Part shown: piece after piece, positions 35,884 through 45,740 of the stretch
How the letters are laid out: the number at the start of each line of letters is the position of its first letter
Numbering within the stretch: position 1 is the first letter of the stretch
DNA from: BOKV01 sp041739465
GTDB taxonomy: Bacteria; Pseudomonadota; Alphaproteobacteria; Rhizobiales; Rhizobiaceae
Direction: 5' to 3'
Assembly (NCBI GenBank): GCA_041739465.1
Contig: JBGSNX010000069.1
Span: 34,585-98,584, forward strand
Length of the DNA stretch: 64,000 nt
The notes under the pieces: model-generated
Told to the model about the DNA's origin: nothing
Database searches by the model: none
The model's input: only the letters and a program-made list of their open reading frames with translations
Position numbers and translations under genes: made by a program

Positions 35884-38415
35884 GTGTCCAAGCCGCAGCC
35901 GTCTGATTTTGCCCAAGCCGACCTGTTCTCGAGCCTGCCGAAACCATTCATCGAATGGTTCGCCAGCAAGGGGTGGCAGCCGCGCGCGCACCAGATGGAA
36001 CTGCTTGCAAAGGCGCAGAACGGCGAATCCGCGTTGCTGATTGCCCCGACCGGAGCTGGAAAAACGCTGGCCGGATTTCTTCCCAGCCTCGTTGAGATTG
36101 CCGGTCGCCCCGCCAAAAAGCCCGGCGAGGCAAGGCGCGGGGTCCATACGCTTTACATCTCGCCACTGAAGGCATTGGCGGTTGATATCGAGCGCAACCT
36201 TGCCATTCCGGTTGCCGAAATGGGCCTTGGGGTGCAAATCGAAACGCGAACTGGCGACACCCCGGCGCACAAGCGTCAACGGCAAAAGCTGGTACCGCCG
36301 GATATCCTACTGACGACGCCCGAGCAATTGGCGTTGCTTATTGCCATGCCCGATGCTGCCCGGTTTTTTGACGATCTGGAAGCGGTGGTGCTGGATGAGT
36401 TGCATTCGCTGGTGACATCCAAACGCGGCCATTTGCTTGCGTTGGGGCTTGCCCGGCTTCGCAGCCTCCGTCCCCAAATGCGCAGCATCGGCCTTTCGGC
36501 GACCGTGGCCGAGCCCGATGAACTTCGCCGCTGGCTGGTTGGCCAGGGTCCGTATGGCGAAATCTGCATGAGCGCACTGGTGACGGTAAGTGGTGGGGCC
36601 AAACCGCAGATCACCATCCTCAAATCGCGTGAACGGGTGCCATGGTCAGGCCATTCGGCCCGATATGCGATGGGCGAAGTGCTGGAAGCGATCAGCCAGC
36701 ACAAGACGACGCTGCTTTTCGTCAACACGAGGAGCCAGGCGGAACTGCTGTTTTCAGAATTGTGGAAGATAAACGAGGAAAGCCTGCCAATTGCGCTTCA
36801 CCACGGGTCGCTGGATGTCAGCCAGCGGCGCAAGGTCGAAACGGCAATGGCGCAAAACAAGTTGCGGGCAGTGGTAGCGACTTCAACGCTGGATCTGGGC
36901 ATTGACTGGGGCGATGTCGACCTTGTGGTGCATGTCGGTGCCCCCAAGGGCGCAAGCCGGCTAGCCCAGCGGATCGGGCGGGCAAACCACAGGATGGAAG
37001 AGCCGTCGAAGGCCATACTTGTTCCGGCCAACCGGTTTGAGGTTCTTGAATGCCAGGCGGCGCTGGATGCCAACTATCTTGGCGCACAGGACACGCCGCC
37101 CTTGCGCGAAGGTACGCTCGACGTGCTGGCGCAGCATGTGCTCGGGCGGGCCTGTGCAAGCCCGTTCGATGCCACGCAATTCCACGCCGAAATCACCAGT
37201 GCGGCACCTTATGCGGAACTCGACCGGGCAACATTCGACCGGGTCATCGCCTTCGTTGCGACCGGCGGCTATGCGCTCAGGAGCTATGAGCAATATGCCA
37301 AGATCAAACAGGTTGCTGATGGCACCTGGCGGCTGACCCATCCAAGGTTTGCCATGCAATACCGGCTCAATGCCGGCACCATAACCGAGGTGCCGATGCT
37401 GGAAGTGCGCATGGCTCGCGCCAGGAGCAAAGGCGCTGCCATGCGCGGTGGACCGGTGCTTGGCAAGATCGAAGAAGGGTTTTTGGAGACCCTTGTGCAC
37501 GGCGACACGTTCATGTTTGCCGGGAAAACACTGCGCTTTGAAGGGATCCGCGAGAACGCCTGCTATGTCTCGAACGCGCAGGATACCGAGGCGAAGATAC
37601 CTGTTTATGCCGGCGGCAAGTTCCCGCTTTCCACCTACCTCGCGCAGCAGGTTCGCGAGATCCTTGACGATCAAAAACGGCAGGAAGCACTGCCAAAGCA
37701 AGTGCGCGAATGGCTGGAAATCCAGAAGCTCAAATCTGTCCTGCCTCGCCAGGACGAGATGCTGGTAGAGACATTCCCGCGCGCCGACAAACATTATCTG
37801 GTTGCCTATCCCTTTGAAGGCAGGCTGGCGCACCAGACATTGGGCATGCTCTTGACCCGACGGCTGGAGCGGGCGTGGGCAAGGCCGGTCGGCTTTGTCG
37901 CCACCGATTATGCACTGGCGGTCTGGGGGCTTGGCGATTTTGGCAATCTGCTGGAGCAAGGCTTGTTGTCGCTGCCTGCCCTGTTTGACGAGGACATGCT
38001 GGGCGACGACCTTGAAGTGTGGCTGGATGAATCGTTCATGGTCAAACGCAGCTTCCGCTATTGCGCCGAAATTGCCGGTCTGATCGAAAAACGTCATCCT
38101 GGAAAGGAAAAATCAGGACGGCAAATGACGGTTTCCGCCGATCTCATCTATGATGTCCTTCGCAGCCATGAACCCTATCATCTGCTGTTGCAGGCCACCC
38201 GCGCGGATGTGGCACAGGGCCAGCTTGATGTTCGCCGCCTTGGTGATTTGCTGGCTCGCATAAAGGGGCGAATCAGGCATAAACACCTTGATCAGGTTTC
38301 GCCGCTGGCTGTTCCCATCATGCTGGAAATCGGCAGGGAAACCGTTTCCGGCGAAGCGCAGGATGCGCTGCTTGCCGAGGCCGCAGAAGAATTGCTGAAG
38401 GATACCATTGCCTGA
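35884..38415 (+). CDS. Ligase-associated DEXH-box helicase (Lhr-Core-like)
   Basis: An 843-residue SF2 helicase. The ATPase core has Walker A APTGAGKT (about residue 55-62), the DEXH box VVLDELHSL, motif III GLSATVAEP, motif V ATSTLDLGIDWGDVD and motif VI QRIGRANH. The long C-terminal region corresponds to the winged-helix and beta-barrel modules of Lhr-Core proteins, which translocate 3'-5' on single-stranded DNA. Translation likely starts at the GTG at 35884. The stop overlaps the next ATG (TGATG), coupling it to the phosphoesterase gene. The ligase and exonuclease partners are on the opposite strand. Confidence 0.93.
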   Translation: MSKPQPSDFAQADLFSSLPKPFIEWFASKGWQPRAHQMELLAKAQNGESALLIAPTGAGKTLAGFLPSLVEIAGRPAKKPGEARRGVHTLYISPLKALAVDIERNLAIPVAEMGLGVQIETRTGDTPAHKRQRQKLVPPDILLTTPEQLALLIAMPDAARFFDDLEAVVLDELHSLVTSKRGHLLALGLARLRSLRPQMRSIGLSATVAEPDELRRWLVGQGPYGEICMSALVTVSGGAKPQITILKSRERVPWSGHSARYAMGEVLEAISQHKTTLLFVNTRSQAELLFSELWKINEESLPIALHHGSLDVSQRRKVETAMAQNKLRAVVATSTLDLGIDWGDVDLVVHVGAPKGASRLAQRIGRANHRMEEPSKAILVPANRFEVLECQAALDANYLGAQDTPPLREGTLDVLAQHVLGRACASPFDATQFHAEITSAAPYAELDRATFDRVIAFVATGGYALRSYEQYAKIKQVADGTWRLTHPRFAMQYRLNAGTITEVPMLEVRMARARSKGAAMRGGPVLGKIEEGFLETLVHGDTFMFAGKTLRFEGIRENACYVSNAQDTEAKIPVYAGGKFPLSTYLAQQVREILDDQKRQEALPKQVREWLEIQKLKSVLPRQDEMLVETFPRADKHYLVAYPFEGRLAHQTLGMLLTRRLERAWARPVGFVATDYALAVWGLGDFGNLLEQGLLSLPALFDEDMLGDDLEVWLDESFMVKRSFRYCAEIAGLIEKRHPGKEKSGRQMTVSADLIYDVLRSHEPYHLLLQATRADVAQGQLDVRRLGDLLARIKGRIRHKHLDQVSPLAVPIMLEIGRETVSGEAQDALLAEAAEELLKDTIA

Positions 38416-39146
38416 TGCCGACAAAATCGAACGCCATGTCTGCCGACCAGAAGGCATTTCCGGCTGAAACCGGCATTTGCAGCACACACCTTGCCGGTGT
38501 CGAGCTACAGTGCGACCTGTCGGGCTGCCTGTTCTGGCCGGAAGAATCCCTGCTGGTGGTCTCCGACCTGCACCTTGAAAAGGGCGCGTCATTTGCGCGG
38601 CGCGGCTCAATGCTGCCGCCTTATGATACCGCTGCGACAATCGCCGTGCTGGCGGCCCGCATTGCAAGGTTTGCGCCAAAGCGCGTCATTTCGCTGGGTG
38701 ACAGCTTCCACGATGCAACTGCCAGCGAGGCAATGCCCGAAGTTTTCCGTCTGCGCCTTCGCGACATGATGGCAGGGCGCGAATGGCTTTGGATTTCCGG
38801 CAATCACGACCCGGATGCGCCGGTTGGACTTGGCGGTGATCATGCCGAAGAAGCAGCTATTGGAGCATTGACCTTTCGCCATGCGCCTGCCCCGCGCTTT
38901 GCCTACGGGGAAATCAGCGGCCATCTGCACCCCAGCGCGCGCATTGTGCGGCGTGGCAAATCAGTGCGGCGCAGGTGTTTTGCAACGGATGGTTCGCGCA
39001 TGGTGTTGCCGGCATTTGGTGCCTATGCCGGCGGGTTGAACCTGCGCGACCGTGCTTTCAACGGCCTTTTTGACGAAGCAACACTGAAAGCCCATGTGCT
39101 TGGCCGGGACCGGCTCTACACGATTGGTGGCCGTGACCTGGTGTGA
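38415..39146 (+). CDS. pdeM: Ligase-associated metallophosphoesterase PdeM
   Basis: A 243-residue calcineurin-like phosphoesterase with all metal motifs: SDLHLEKG, LGDSFHD, SGNHDPD and SGHLHPSAR. Homologues from the same gene set are Mn-dependent phosphodiesterases/nucleases thought to act with the helicase, exonuclease and ligase in DNA repair. The start codon shares one base with the helicase stop. The gene ends convergently against a DUF3429 gene, only 3 bp apart. Confidence 0.92.
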   Translation: MPTKSNAMSADQKAFPAETGICSTHLAGVELQCDLSGCLFWPEESLLVVSDLHLEKGASFARRGSMLPPYDTAATIAVLAARIARFAPKRVISLGDSFHDATASEAMPEVFRLRLRDMMAGREWLWISGNHDPDAPVGLGGDHAEEAAIGALTFRHAPAPRFAYGEISGHLHPSARIVRRGKSVRRRCFATDGSRMVLPAFGAYAGGLNLRDRAFNGLFDEATLKAHVLGRDRLYTIGGRDLV

Positions 39147-39149
39147 TTG

Positions 39150-39605
39150 TCACATGACCGCGAAGAAGGCGACAAGGTGAGCGAAAGCCACAAGCAGGGT
39201 CAGCCATATGCGCAGCTCGGCAAACCAGGCTGGTGCCTTTCCTGAATGGATCGAAACACTGTCCCATGCGCCTTGTGCGCAATAGGCAACCAGCAATACC
39301 GGCACGCCAAGGGATGCCGGCAGGAACAGGGCAAACCACCCTGCCAGTGACGGAACGACGGAAAAACCAAGCGAAACATGGTCAACCGGGTCATCGCGCA
39401 ACGCCATCCCCCAGCGGATACCGCCCAGAAATGACAGGATGATTGCCGAATAGGTTCGGAAAGCATCCAGAAACAGGCCATGAAAGGCACTGGTTGTGCC
39501 GGACACCAGCAAGGCAAGGGCGAGGAAGGCAAACGGCGCAAAACCTGCGAGCGCCAGGAGCCAGGCGGTTCGTCTTTCGGTCGCCAATGCCAGCTTCATC
39601 TCCAA
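39150..39605 (-). CDS. DUF3429 family membrane protein
   Basis: A 151-residue protein with four predicted TM helices and the DUF3429 feature AIILSFLGGIRWGMAL. Its function is unknown. A TTG at 39605, preceded by AGGA at about 9 bp and only 3 bp after the upstream stop codon, is the likely start; an ATG two codons later has poor spacing. It appears co-transcribed with the TIGR02186 and TauE/SafE genes. Confidence 0.78.
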   Translation of the reverse strand: MEMKLALATERRTAWLLALAGFAPFAFLALALLVSGTTSAFHGLFLDAFRTYSAIILSFLGGIRWGMALRDDPVDHVSLGFSVVPSLAGWFALFLPASLGVPVLLVAYCAQGAWDSVSIHSGKAPAWFAELRIWLTLLVAFAHLVAFFAVM

Positions 39606-39608
39606 TGC

Positions 39609-40415
39609 CTATTTCCTGCTTGTGCCAAAAATGACGCTGGCGAGCCATCCGGTGGCAAGGGCCAGCAGAACAGCGATGATGCCGTAAGTGAAGGAATGGT
39701 TGTGCGCCAGATTGTAAAGCTGCTTTTCCAGCCCTTCCTTTTGCACCCTGAACGTTCCGTCACGGCTGGCAAGCAAGTTGCCATCGCGGAAAAGATAGGC
39801 GGTCACGGTATGCCTCCCGACCGGAATATCGGCAGGAATTGCCAGTGTTGCCCGGAACAGCGACGTGCCCAGAAATTCGACGCCCTTGAGGTTCTCCGAA
39901 AACAACGCGCGCGACATGCGAATGGTACGAAGCTGATCGGCAAACTCCGGCGCTGGCACGATCGAACTTTCTGCGCCCCTTGAAGACAGCCTGAGGGTAA
40001 TGTTGTCGATACCGAGTTGTTGCTCCGATAGCGATTGCGCTGCAGCGATCCGCTCCAGCGGGCGATCCGCGGCCAAGGCATAGAAGGACGGCACATCGCG
40101 ATACACACGCGCGGTCCGGTTCACCCATATGCCTGCCACACGTTCTTTCCTGCGGATAACATTGTCTTGCGGCGGGCCGCGAACAACCACCACGACCGCA
40201 TATTCATTGAGTGTCTGGGCTAGCCGGTTTGCATTTTCCACCGTGCCGAACACGGCAATGGAGGTGCCGGAAAAATCTGAATTGAGGCCAATGGTATCGG
40301 TGGAGATTCCGATCTGGATCTGTTCGGGCTCGCCATCCTGCTGCGCGTGGGCACAGGAGGCATGCGAAAGCAGCAAACCGGCAAGAACGACAATGCGGTG
40401 CGGCCATTTTGCCAT
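39609..40415 (-). CDS. TIGR02186 family exported, membrane-anchored protein
   Basis: A 268-residue protein with an N-terminal signal peptide (VVLAGLLLSHASCAHA), a large extracytoplasmic domain beginning EQIQIGISTDTIGLNSDFSG, and a C-terminal TM helix (YGIIAVLLALATGWLASVIFG). It matches the TIGR02186 family, which I know as a frequent neighbour of TauE/SafE permeases in alphaproteobacteria. Its role is unknown; the topology fits a periplasmic accessory to the permease. It starts 4 bp after the permease stop codon. Confidence 0.82.
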   Translation of the reverse strand: MAKWPHRIVVLAGLLLSHASCAHAQQDGEPEQIQIGISTDTIGLNSDFSGTSIAVFGTVENANRLAQTLNEYAVVVVVRGPPQDNVIRRKERVAGIWVNRTARVYRDVPSFYALAADRPLERIAAAQSLSEQQLGIDNITLRLSSRGAESSIVPAPEFADQLRTIRMSRALFSENLKGVEFLGTSLFRATLAIPADIPVGRHTVTAYLFRDGNLLASRDGTFRVQKEGLEKQLYNLAHNHSFTYGIIAVLLALATGWLASVIFGTSRK

Positions 40416-40419
40416 TGCC

Positions 40420-41346
40420 CTACTCCGCGATCTCGAGGCTGGAGATGGAGTAGATACTTGCAGGGGTAACAACCAGTTCGTATCCCATCCGCAATCCGAC
40501 GGCCAGGACAAGCAGGCCAAGCAGTATGCGCAACTGGTCGCCGCGCAACTTCAGCCCGGCTGCCGCGCCAAACTGGGCACCGATGACGCCGCCCACCATC
40601 AGGATCAGCGCAAGGACGATGTCCACCGTCTGGTTGGTCGCTGCCTGCAGCACCGTTGTAAAGGCGGTGACGAAAATGATCTGGAACAGTGAGGTCCCGA
40701 TGACAACATTGGTCGGCACCTTGAGCAGGTAAATGAGCGCGGGAACCATGATGAAACCGCCGCCAACGCCCATGACCGAAACCAGAATGCCAATACCAAA
40801 GCCGATGCCCAGAACGGGCAATGCGCTCAGGTACAGCTTGGATTTGCGAAAGCGCATCTTGAAAGGAAGGCCGTGCACCCAATTGTGCTGGCCGGGCCGG
40901 CGCACATCGCTCTTGCCGCCGGTCTTGATCCGGTTGCGCGCGCGCAGGCTCTCGACCACCATCAGCCCGCCAACAGACCCGAGGAAGAAAACGTACAAAA
41001 GACTGATCATGAGATCGAGTTGGCCGATGGCGCGCAGGAACGTGAATACCGCAACGCCGAGCGCAGAGCCAAGAATGCCGCCAACCAGCAGGACCACGCC
41101 CAGCTTGATATCGATCGTACCGCGCTGAAGATGCGCAAGCGTGCCTGAAATTGAAGAGGCGACGATCTGGTTTGCACCGGTGGCGACAGCGACAGCAGGC
41201 GGTACATTGTAGAATATCAGCAGCGGCGTCATTAGGAATCCGCCGCCAACCCCGAACATTCCAGACAGAAACCCGACGGCCATGCCCATGCCGAAGATAA
41301 CGAAAATATTGACCGACAATTCGGCTATGGGCAAATAAATGCTCAC
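40420..41346 (-). CDS. TauE/SafE-family sulfite or anion exporter (second copy)
   Basis: A 308-residue membrane protein with the two inverted TauE/SafE repeats: SGMFGVGGGFLMTPLLI near the N-terminus and SVMGVGGGFIMVPALIYLL in the second half, each followed by the conserved TNVVIGTSL-like segment. It is much closer to the family consensus than the taurine-cluster copy at 5136. With the TIGR02186 protein downstream it probably forms a transport unit for sulfite or an organosulfur anion. The substrate is not readable from sequence. Confidence 0.85.
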   Translation of the reverse strand: MSIYLPIAELSVNIFVIFGMGMAVGFLSGMFGVGGGFLMTPLLIFYNVPPAVAVATGANQIVASSISGTLAHLQRGTIDIKLGVVLLVGGILGSALGVAVFTFLRAIGQLDLMISLLYVFFLGSVGGLMVVESLRARNRIKTGGKSDVRRPGQHNWVHGLPFKMRFRKSKLYLSALPVLGIGFGIGILVSVMGVGGGFIMVPALIYLLKVPTNVVIGTSLFQIIFVTAFTTVLQAATNQTVDIVLALILMVGGVIGAQFGAAAGLKLRGDQLRILLGLLVLAVGLRMGYELVVTPASIYSISSLEIAE

Positions 41347-41498
41347 CGGTTTCTCCGGGTCTTAAGCAAGCTATGGGGTTCTGCAGCACAATCAGCGAGG
41401 CGAAGGCGCTGTGTTTAGATGCGCTGTGGCCAAGCCCATGTCAACGCGACAAGGGCCTGGCCAGGGTATCTTTCGAGGTCATTGGGCAAGTAAACTGC

Positions 41499-44400
41499 TC
41501 AGGCGGCGTTGCCTGCGAGTTTTTCAAACAGTTCAGAAGATATCTCGCCATCGGCCGGCATGCCTGCCTTCTTCTGGAACGCCTTCACCGCATCGCGGGT
41601 TCGCGCGCCAATCTGGCCATCTGCCGGACCTGGGTCATACCCCATGCCAGCCAGAAGCGACTGGACCTTGGCGATCATTTCCCTGGTCACTTCTTTCGTA
41701 TCCGTGCCAGCGACTGGTGCTGTGCCATTGCCTGAACTGGCCGAAGGCGGTGTCATACCAGCGCTCTCGCCTGCCCCGTCCTTCCATTCCGGAAGTACCA
41801 CCGCCACATTGGCAATGGGATCAATCGTTTCCGGCTTCCATGTTTCGGCAGCGCCACGGGCCTTTTCAAGCTGGTCAGGCCGCATGGCCGAGGCCAATGT
41901 ATCGCGCTTTGCTGCGGCGTCGGCGTCTCCGCCACGTGCTGCCACTGAAAGCCATTTGTATGCGGCAACCAGATCGGCTTCCACACCAAGGCCCTTTGCA
42001 TAGATAATGCCTAGGTTGACCTGGCTGTCCTTGACGCCCAATTCGGCAGCCTTTTCAAACCAGCCAAGCGCTGATTCCATGTCGGGCTTCCCACCGATCA
42101 GTCCAGATGTGTGGATGACCGCAAGATTGTGCATCGCAAGTGCGTTGCCCTGTTCTGCAGCCCGCTGGTACCAAAGGGCAGATTTCTCAACATCAAGTGG
42201 TACGCCGTGGCCTTTTTCAAGGAAATTGGCAAAGCGGTATTGCGCTGGCGCCGATCCTGAACGGGCAGAGGCTTCATACCAGATCGCAGCCGTGGCCAGA
42301 TCACGCTTGACGCCTTCGCCATCGGTGTAACGGCGACCGATCTCGAACAGTGCCGAAGGATCACCTGCCGCTGCGGCTTCGCGAAGCACGGGATTGCCTG
42401 CTTCCTGTGGAACCGGCGGAATGTCGGCAAGCGTGGCGTCGGCTTGGGTTGTCTCGCCATCCAGCGATGTCGCTGGCTGCGCGGGACCTTGTTCATTGCC
42501 TGTGGCAGCCTGCGAAACCACATCCTCGACCGGCCTTACCTGAAGTTGGCCAGCCTGTTGGGTCTGAATGTTCTGGTCGTCAACCTTGGGTGTTTCTCCC
42601 GACGCTGAATTGTCCTGTGCGGTGGTGGACTGCTGTTGCAGTGATGCATCCGCATCGACAATCTTCGGCTCGCGGCCAAAGAAGGAAGAGGCCACAGGCA
42701 CGGCAATGGCCAGCAGCAGAACGGCGGCAGCTGCTGCCATCAGCAATTTGCGATTTTTCAGCAGGCTCGCAGCAGCGCTGGACTGGCTTTTGGCCTTGAT
42801 CCTGTCGCGCATTGTTTCAGCAGCTGGCGGCGCTGCGGATTCAAGCGTTGCTGCCTGCGCTGCGCGTCTGGCGGCTGCAAGAAAATCATGGGGGCCTGCG
42901 GGCTTGTCTGCGTCGCCAGCCAAGGTGCTTGCCTTGCGGCGCTGGCTTGCATCGCGAACCAAAGCTGCAAGGTCGGGGACACCCGAGCCTGGCTCCAGCG
43001 GCACATCGTCCATTTCAACTGTCGGCCCAACTTCGTGGTCTGGCACCGCTTGCCCATTGTCCATGTCGTCCCAGTTTGCGGATTGCTGGAAGTCCGGCAG
43101 CTTGTCGCCAGCCAGAACCGGGGCGTCGTACAGCAAACGGCCTTCACCCCGTTCGGACTGCGCTGACCGCTCCATCGAACTGCGGACATTGGTCTCGTGC
43201 GAGGTATAGCCGTCATGCTGGCCGTTATGCTGCGCATATTCGTCCTGGCGTGGCTCCGAAGTCGCCTCGCGGATATCGGCTTCGATGCCTTCAATCCGCT
43301 GGCCAATGGTTTCAAGCATCTGGCGGATTGTTTCAAAGCCATCGGTATTGCGATCGGCAAGCTCACGGGCCTGCGATTCCAGCGTCTGGATCTCGCGGGT
43401 CAGGTGCTCAAGGAACTGCGGATCACTGCCAACTGCTGGCGAGGTCATTTGACCCGCCATTTGAAAGACTCGCTCGGCCGCCTGCGTTGCGGCGTCCATG
43501 GCAAGGTTTTGCGAAACCGATACCTGCTGCTCAATGCTTTCAAGCCGTTCAGCAAGCGGAGAAAAATCCACGCCATCGCCAGAAACCGTGTTCAGCCGAT
43601 GTGCGATCTGGCCAAGGGTATCTTCAAGGGCAGCCAGTCTCTCGTCGGCAAATGGCTGTGCGGCAGTTGCGCCAGCCATCTGGTCAATGCGGTCAACCAG
43701 AATGGAAATCTGGTCTTCGATGGAACGCAGTGATGTATTTGGCACGCCCGGCTCGTTCGGGCTGATTGCGCGCAGCGAATCCATCCGGGCCGAGAGCTCG
43801 GAAAGCTCGCCCATGATTACGTTGGAGAGATCATCGCCATTGTTTGCGGCCTCGGTGCGCAGTGCTTCAACGCGCTGCGAAAGCTGGGAGAACTCGGACA
43901 TGATGCGCTTTGAAAGTTCCGCATCGGCAAAAGGCGTCCCCGCTTTTTCAGGGGCTGATGCCAGTTGGCGCGAAATCTCGTCAATGCGGTCCAGAATGGT
44001 CGGACCCCATGGATCCTGATGATTGGCCATCGGCGCAAAGGTGTCGAAGCGGCTTGCAATGTCAGACAATTGGCGGGCGATGTCGTCAAAGGCAGGAGTG
44101 GCATCGAAGCCGCCGACGGCATTGTGTGCAGCAGAGACAGGCATTGTCTCCAAGGTTTTTACCATTGCAGACAGGCGCGCCTCAATCCGGTCGAGAGCAT
44201 CGTTCTCGAAATTGCCGCCGGGGGAAACTGAAACGGCAACCAATGCCCGTGTAACTTCATCGAGCCGGTTCTCGAGCTGGCGAAAGTTTTTCAGAATTGA
44301 TTGGTCACCACGGCCTGAGAGTTGGGCCAGGGATTCACCGATCTGTTCAATTCGGCCATTCATCTCATCCACGGGAATTCGCAGCGGAAGTTGCTCCACC

Positions 44401-45173
44401 ATTTCCCGCATCGCCGTTACATGGTCGGCCAACACTGAGAGCTGGCGGCTGTCAGGTTCTGCCGGCTGGCGCGCCATGACGGTTTCCAGACGACCGGCGA
44501 TCTGCGCATATCCATCCTCGATCGAGCGAACGATGCTTTGGGGATCTGGCGCTGAATTTTCCTGCGAAATGCCCATTATCGCCTGGCGCATCTGGTGCAG
44601 TTCCATCGCGACATCTTCAAGATGGCCACCGGAATCCTGGTTTGGCTCCTGCAATCGCGCCACACCTTCAGCAATGCGCCTGAGATCGCCTGAAAGGTCA
44701 GGTGCAGCCGGCTGGCGCACGATATGGACCAAAGCCGATTTCAGCTCAGACATTTCCTGCTGCATCTGTTCGATTTGCGCGCTGGTCTGGGCCGACATTT
44801 TTGCTGCAGTTGCAATCGCCGCCTGGGTTGCCGGATCGATCTGGCTTTGGACAGGCTGGCTCGGCAGTTGCTGGCGCGCCTGCTGCTCGTTCATTGTCCT
44901 GGTTGCAGACTGGGTTGCCGCCATCTGTCCGACAACGGTTGCAAGCTGGTCGATGCGATCGCGAATCCGGTCCATGTCTGTTGAACTGGCAGCGGGAGCA
45001 GGACGGCGGGCTTCTTCATGTATGTCGCGGGGGCGGCGGTAGTCGCGGTCGCTGGAAACCGGCATGGGCGCGCGATCACGGTATCCGGTGTCCGGTCCGG
45101 ACCGGGATGGTCTGGGGTCCGACGCGGCCTGATTGCGGCGCAATGTTTCCAACTGGGATCTGATGCGGCTCAT
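41499..45173 (-). CDS. PodJ-like polar localisation protein with Sel1 repeats and peptidoglycan-binding domain
   Basis: A 1224-residue protein. Residues 1 to about 690 are Gln/Glu-rich heptad sequence forming long coiled coils in the cytoplasm. A Pro/Glu-rich region and a single TM helix (about 811-833) follow. The periplasmic part has about four Sel1/TPR-like repeats (about 930-1085) and a C-terminal PG_binding_1 domain (LLAGMGYDPGPADGQIGARTRDAVKAFQ). This is the layout of PodJ, which places polar organelle and division factors in Caulobacter and rhizobia. The start is the ATG at 45173. Orthology is inferred from architecture. Confidence 0.82.
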   Translation of the reverse strand: MSRIRSQLETLRRNQAASDPRPSRSGPDTGYRDRAPMPVSSDRDYRRPRDIHEEARRPAPAASSTDMDRIRDRIDQLATVVGQMAATQSATRTMNEQQARQQLPSQPVQSQIDPATQAAIATAAKMSAQTSAQIEQMQQEMSELKSALVHIVRQPAAPDLSGDLRRIAEGVARLQEPNQDSGGHLEDVAMELHQMRQAIMGISQENSAPDPQSIVRSIEDGYAQIAGRLETVMARQPAEPDSRQLSVLADHVTAMREMVEQLPLRIPVDEMNGRIEQIGESLAQLSGRGDQSILKNFRQLENRLDEVTRALVAVSVSPGGNFENDALDRIEARLSAMVKTLETMPVSAAHNAVGGFDATPAFDDIARQLSDIASRFDTFAPMANHQDPWGPTILDRIDEISRQLASAPEKAGTPFADAELSKRIMSEFSQLSQRVEALRTEAANNGDDLSNVIMGELSELSARMDSLRAISPNEPGVPNTSLRSIEDQISILVDRIDQMAGATAAQPFADERLAALEDTLGQIAHRLNTVSGDGVDFSPLAERLESIEQQVSVSQNLAMDAATQAAERVFQMAGQMTSPAVGSDPQFLEHLTREIQTLESQARELADRNTDGFETIRQMLETIGQRIEGIEADIREATSEPRQDEYAQHNGQHDGYTSHETNVRSSMERSAQSERGEGRLLYDAPVLAGDKLPDFQQSANWDDMDNGQAVPDHEVGPTVEMDDVPLEPGSGVPDLAALVRDASQRRKASTLAGDADKPAGPHDFLAAARRAAQAATLESAAPPAAETMRDRIKAKSQSSAAASLLKNRKLLMAAAAAVLLLAIAVPVASSFFGREPKIVDADASLQQQSTTAQDNSASGETPKVDDQNIQTQQAGQLQVRPVEDVVSQAATGNEQGPAQPATSLDGETTQADATLADIPPVPQEAGNPVLREAAAAGDPSALFEIGRRYTDGEGVKRDLATAAIWYEASARSGSAPAQYRFANFLEKGHGVPLDVEKSALWYQRAAEQGNALAMHNLAVIHTSGLIGGKPDMESALGWFEKAAELGVKDSQVNLGIIYAKGLGVEADLVAAYKWLSVAARGGDADAAAKRDTLASAMRPDQLEKARGAAETWKPETIDPIANVAVVLPEWKDGAGESAGMTPPSASSGNGTAPVAGTDTKEVTREMIAKVQSLLAGMGYDPGPADGQIGARTRDAVKAFQKKAGMPADGEISSELFEKLAGNAA

Positions 45174-45740
45174 TTTAATGACACTACCGTTTCTTGCGCC
45201 TCACTGGGCCCGCGGGAAATGCCGAACCGGTTTTATCCAATGCCACGCCGCCAATATTCACCGGCAAAGCAATTCTGGAATTTCGATTCACCAGCAAAAG
45301 TCACGCGAATCCCTGCGGTACGCCTCAACCTTTCATCCAACAGGGTAAACAAGGGGTTAACCGGGCGGCTGCGCGCCGTGTTTTCAGAGTGGCTGATCCA
45401 CCGATTTGCGCCAACGGCCAATTGTCTTTTATCTGATACCCAACTAGGCTTGCAGGGGGAATTGCCGATTTGATGGTTTACGGTAACGGTTTGGTCGCGT
45501 AACGGCCTTAACGTTGAACAGGTCGCGGTAGAGGCGCATGTGGCTCGTGTCACAAAAAATCTTTGTGTCCCGGTTCGTCCGGAATTGAAGATTTTCACAG
45601 CCAACGCAGCGGAGGGAGCCCAAGTCCAAGCAGCATCGGTACTTCCCGATCAGTTGCCGCTTTGTCGAACGTGGGGTGCGCAAACGGCCAAACTGGATAG
45701 CGGCGTGAAAGCCGCACCAACTGATTTGAGGTGCCTTGAA
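45174..45740. other. Divergent intergenic region, podJ-like / merR
   Basis: This 567-bp stretch has no recognisable gene. The merR frame is open back to 45540, but that part lacks family similarity. TTTACGGTAACGGTTT at 45477-45492 is a degenerate match to the LiuR-type palindrome found before the beta-oxidation operon, and TAACG recurs at 45484, 45500 and 45509. It presumably holds promoters for both genes. Confidence 0.45.

Noticed and set aside
34721..35884. LexA (GTTC-N7-GTTC) box in front of the repair genes
   Set aside because: I looked for the alphaproteobacterial SOS box upstream of both divergent pairs and saw only single GTTC words.
36961..38097. 378-residue open frame opposite the helicase
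   Set aside because: Antisense to conserved Lhr-Core sequence and no recognisable domain.
45540..45740. 67-residue N-terminal extension of the MerR regulator
   Set aside because: The extension has no similarity to the family, and the ATG at 45741 gives the standard length.
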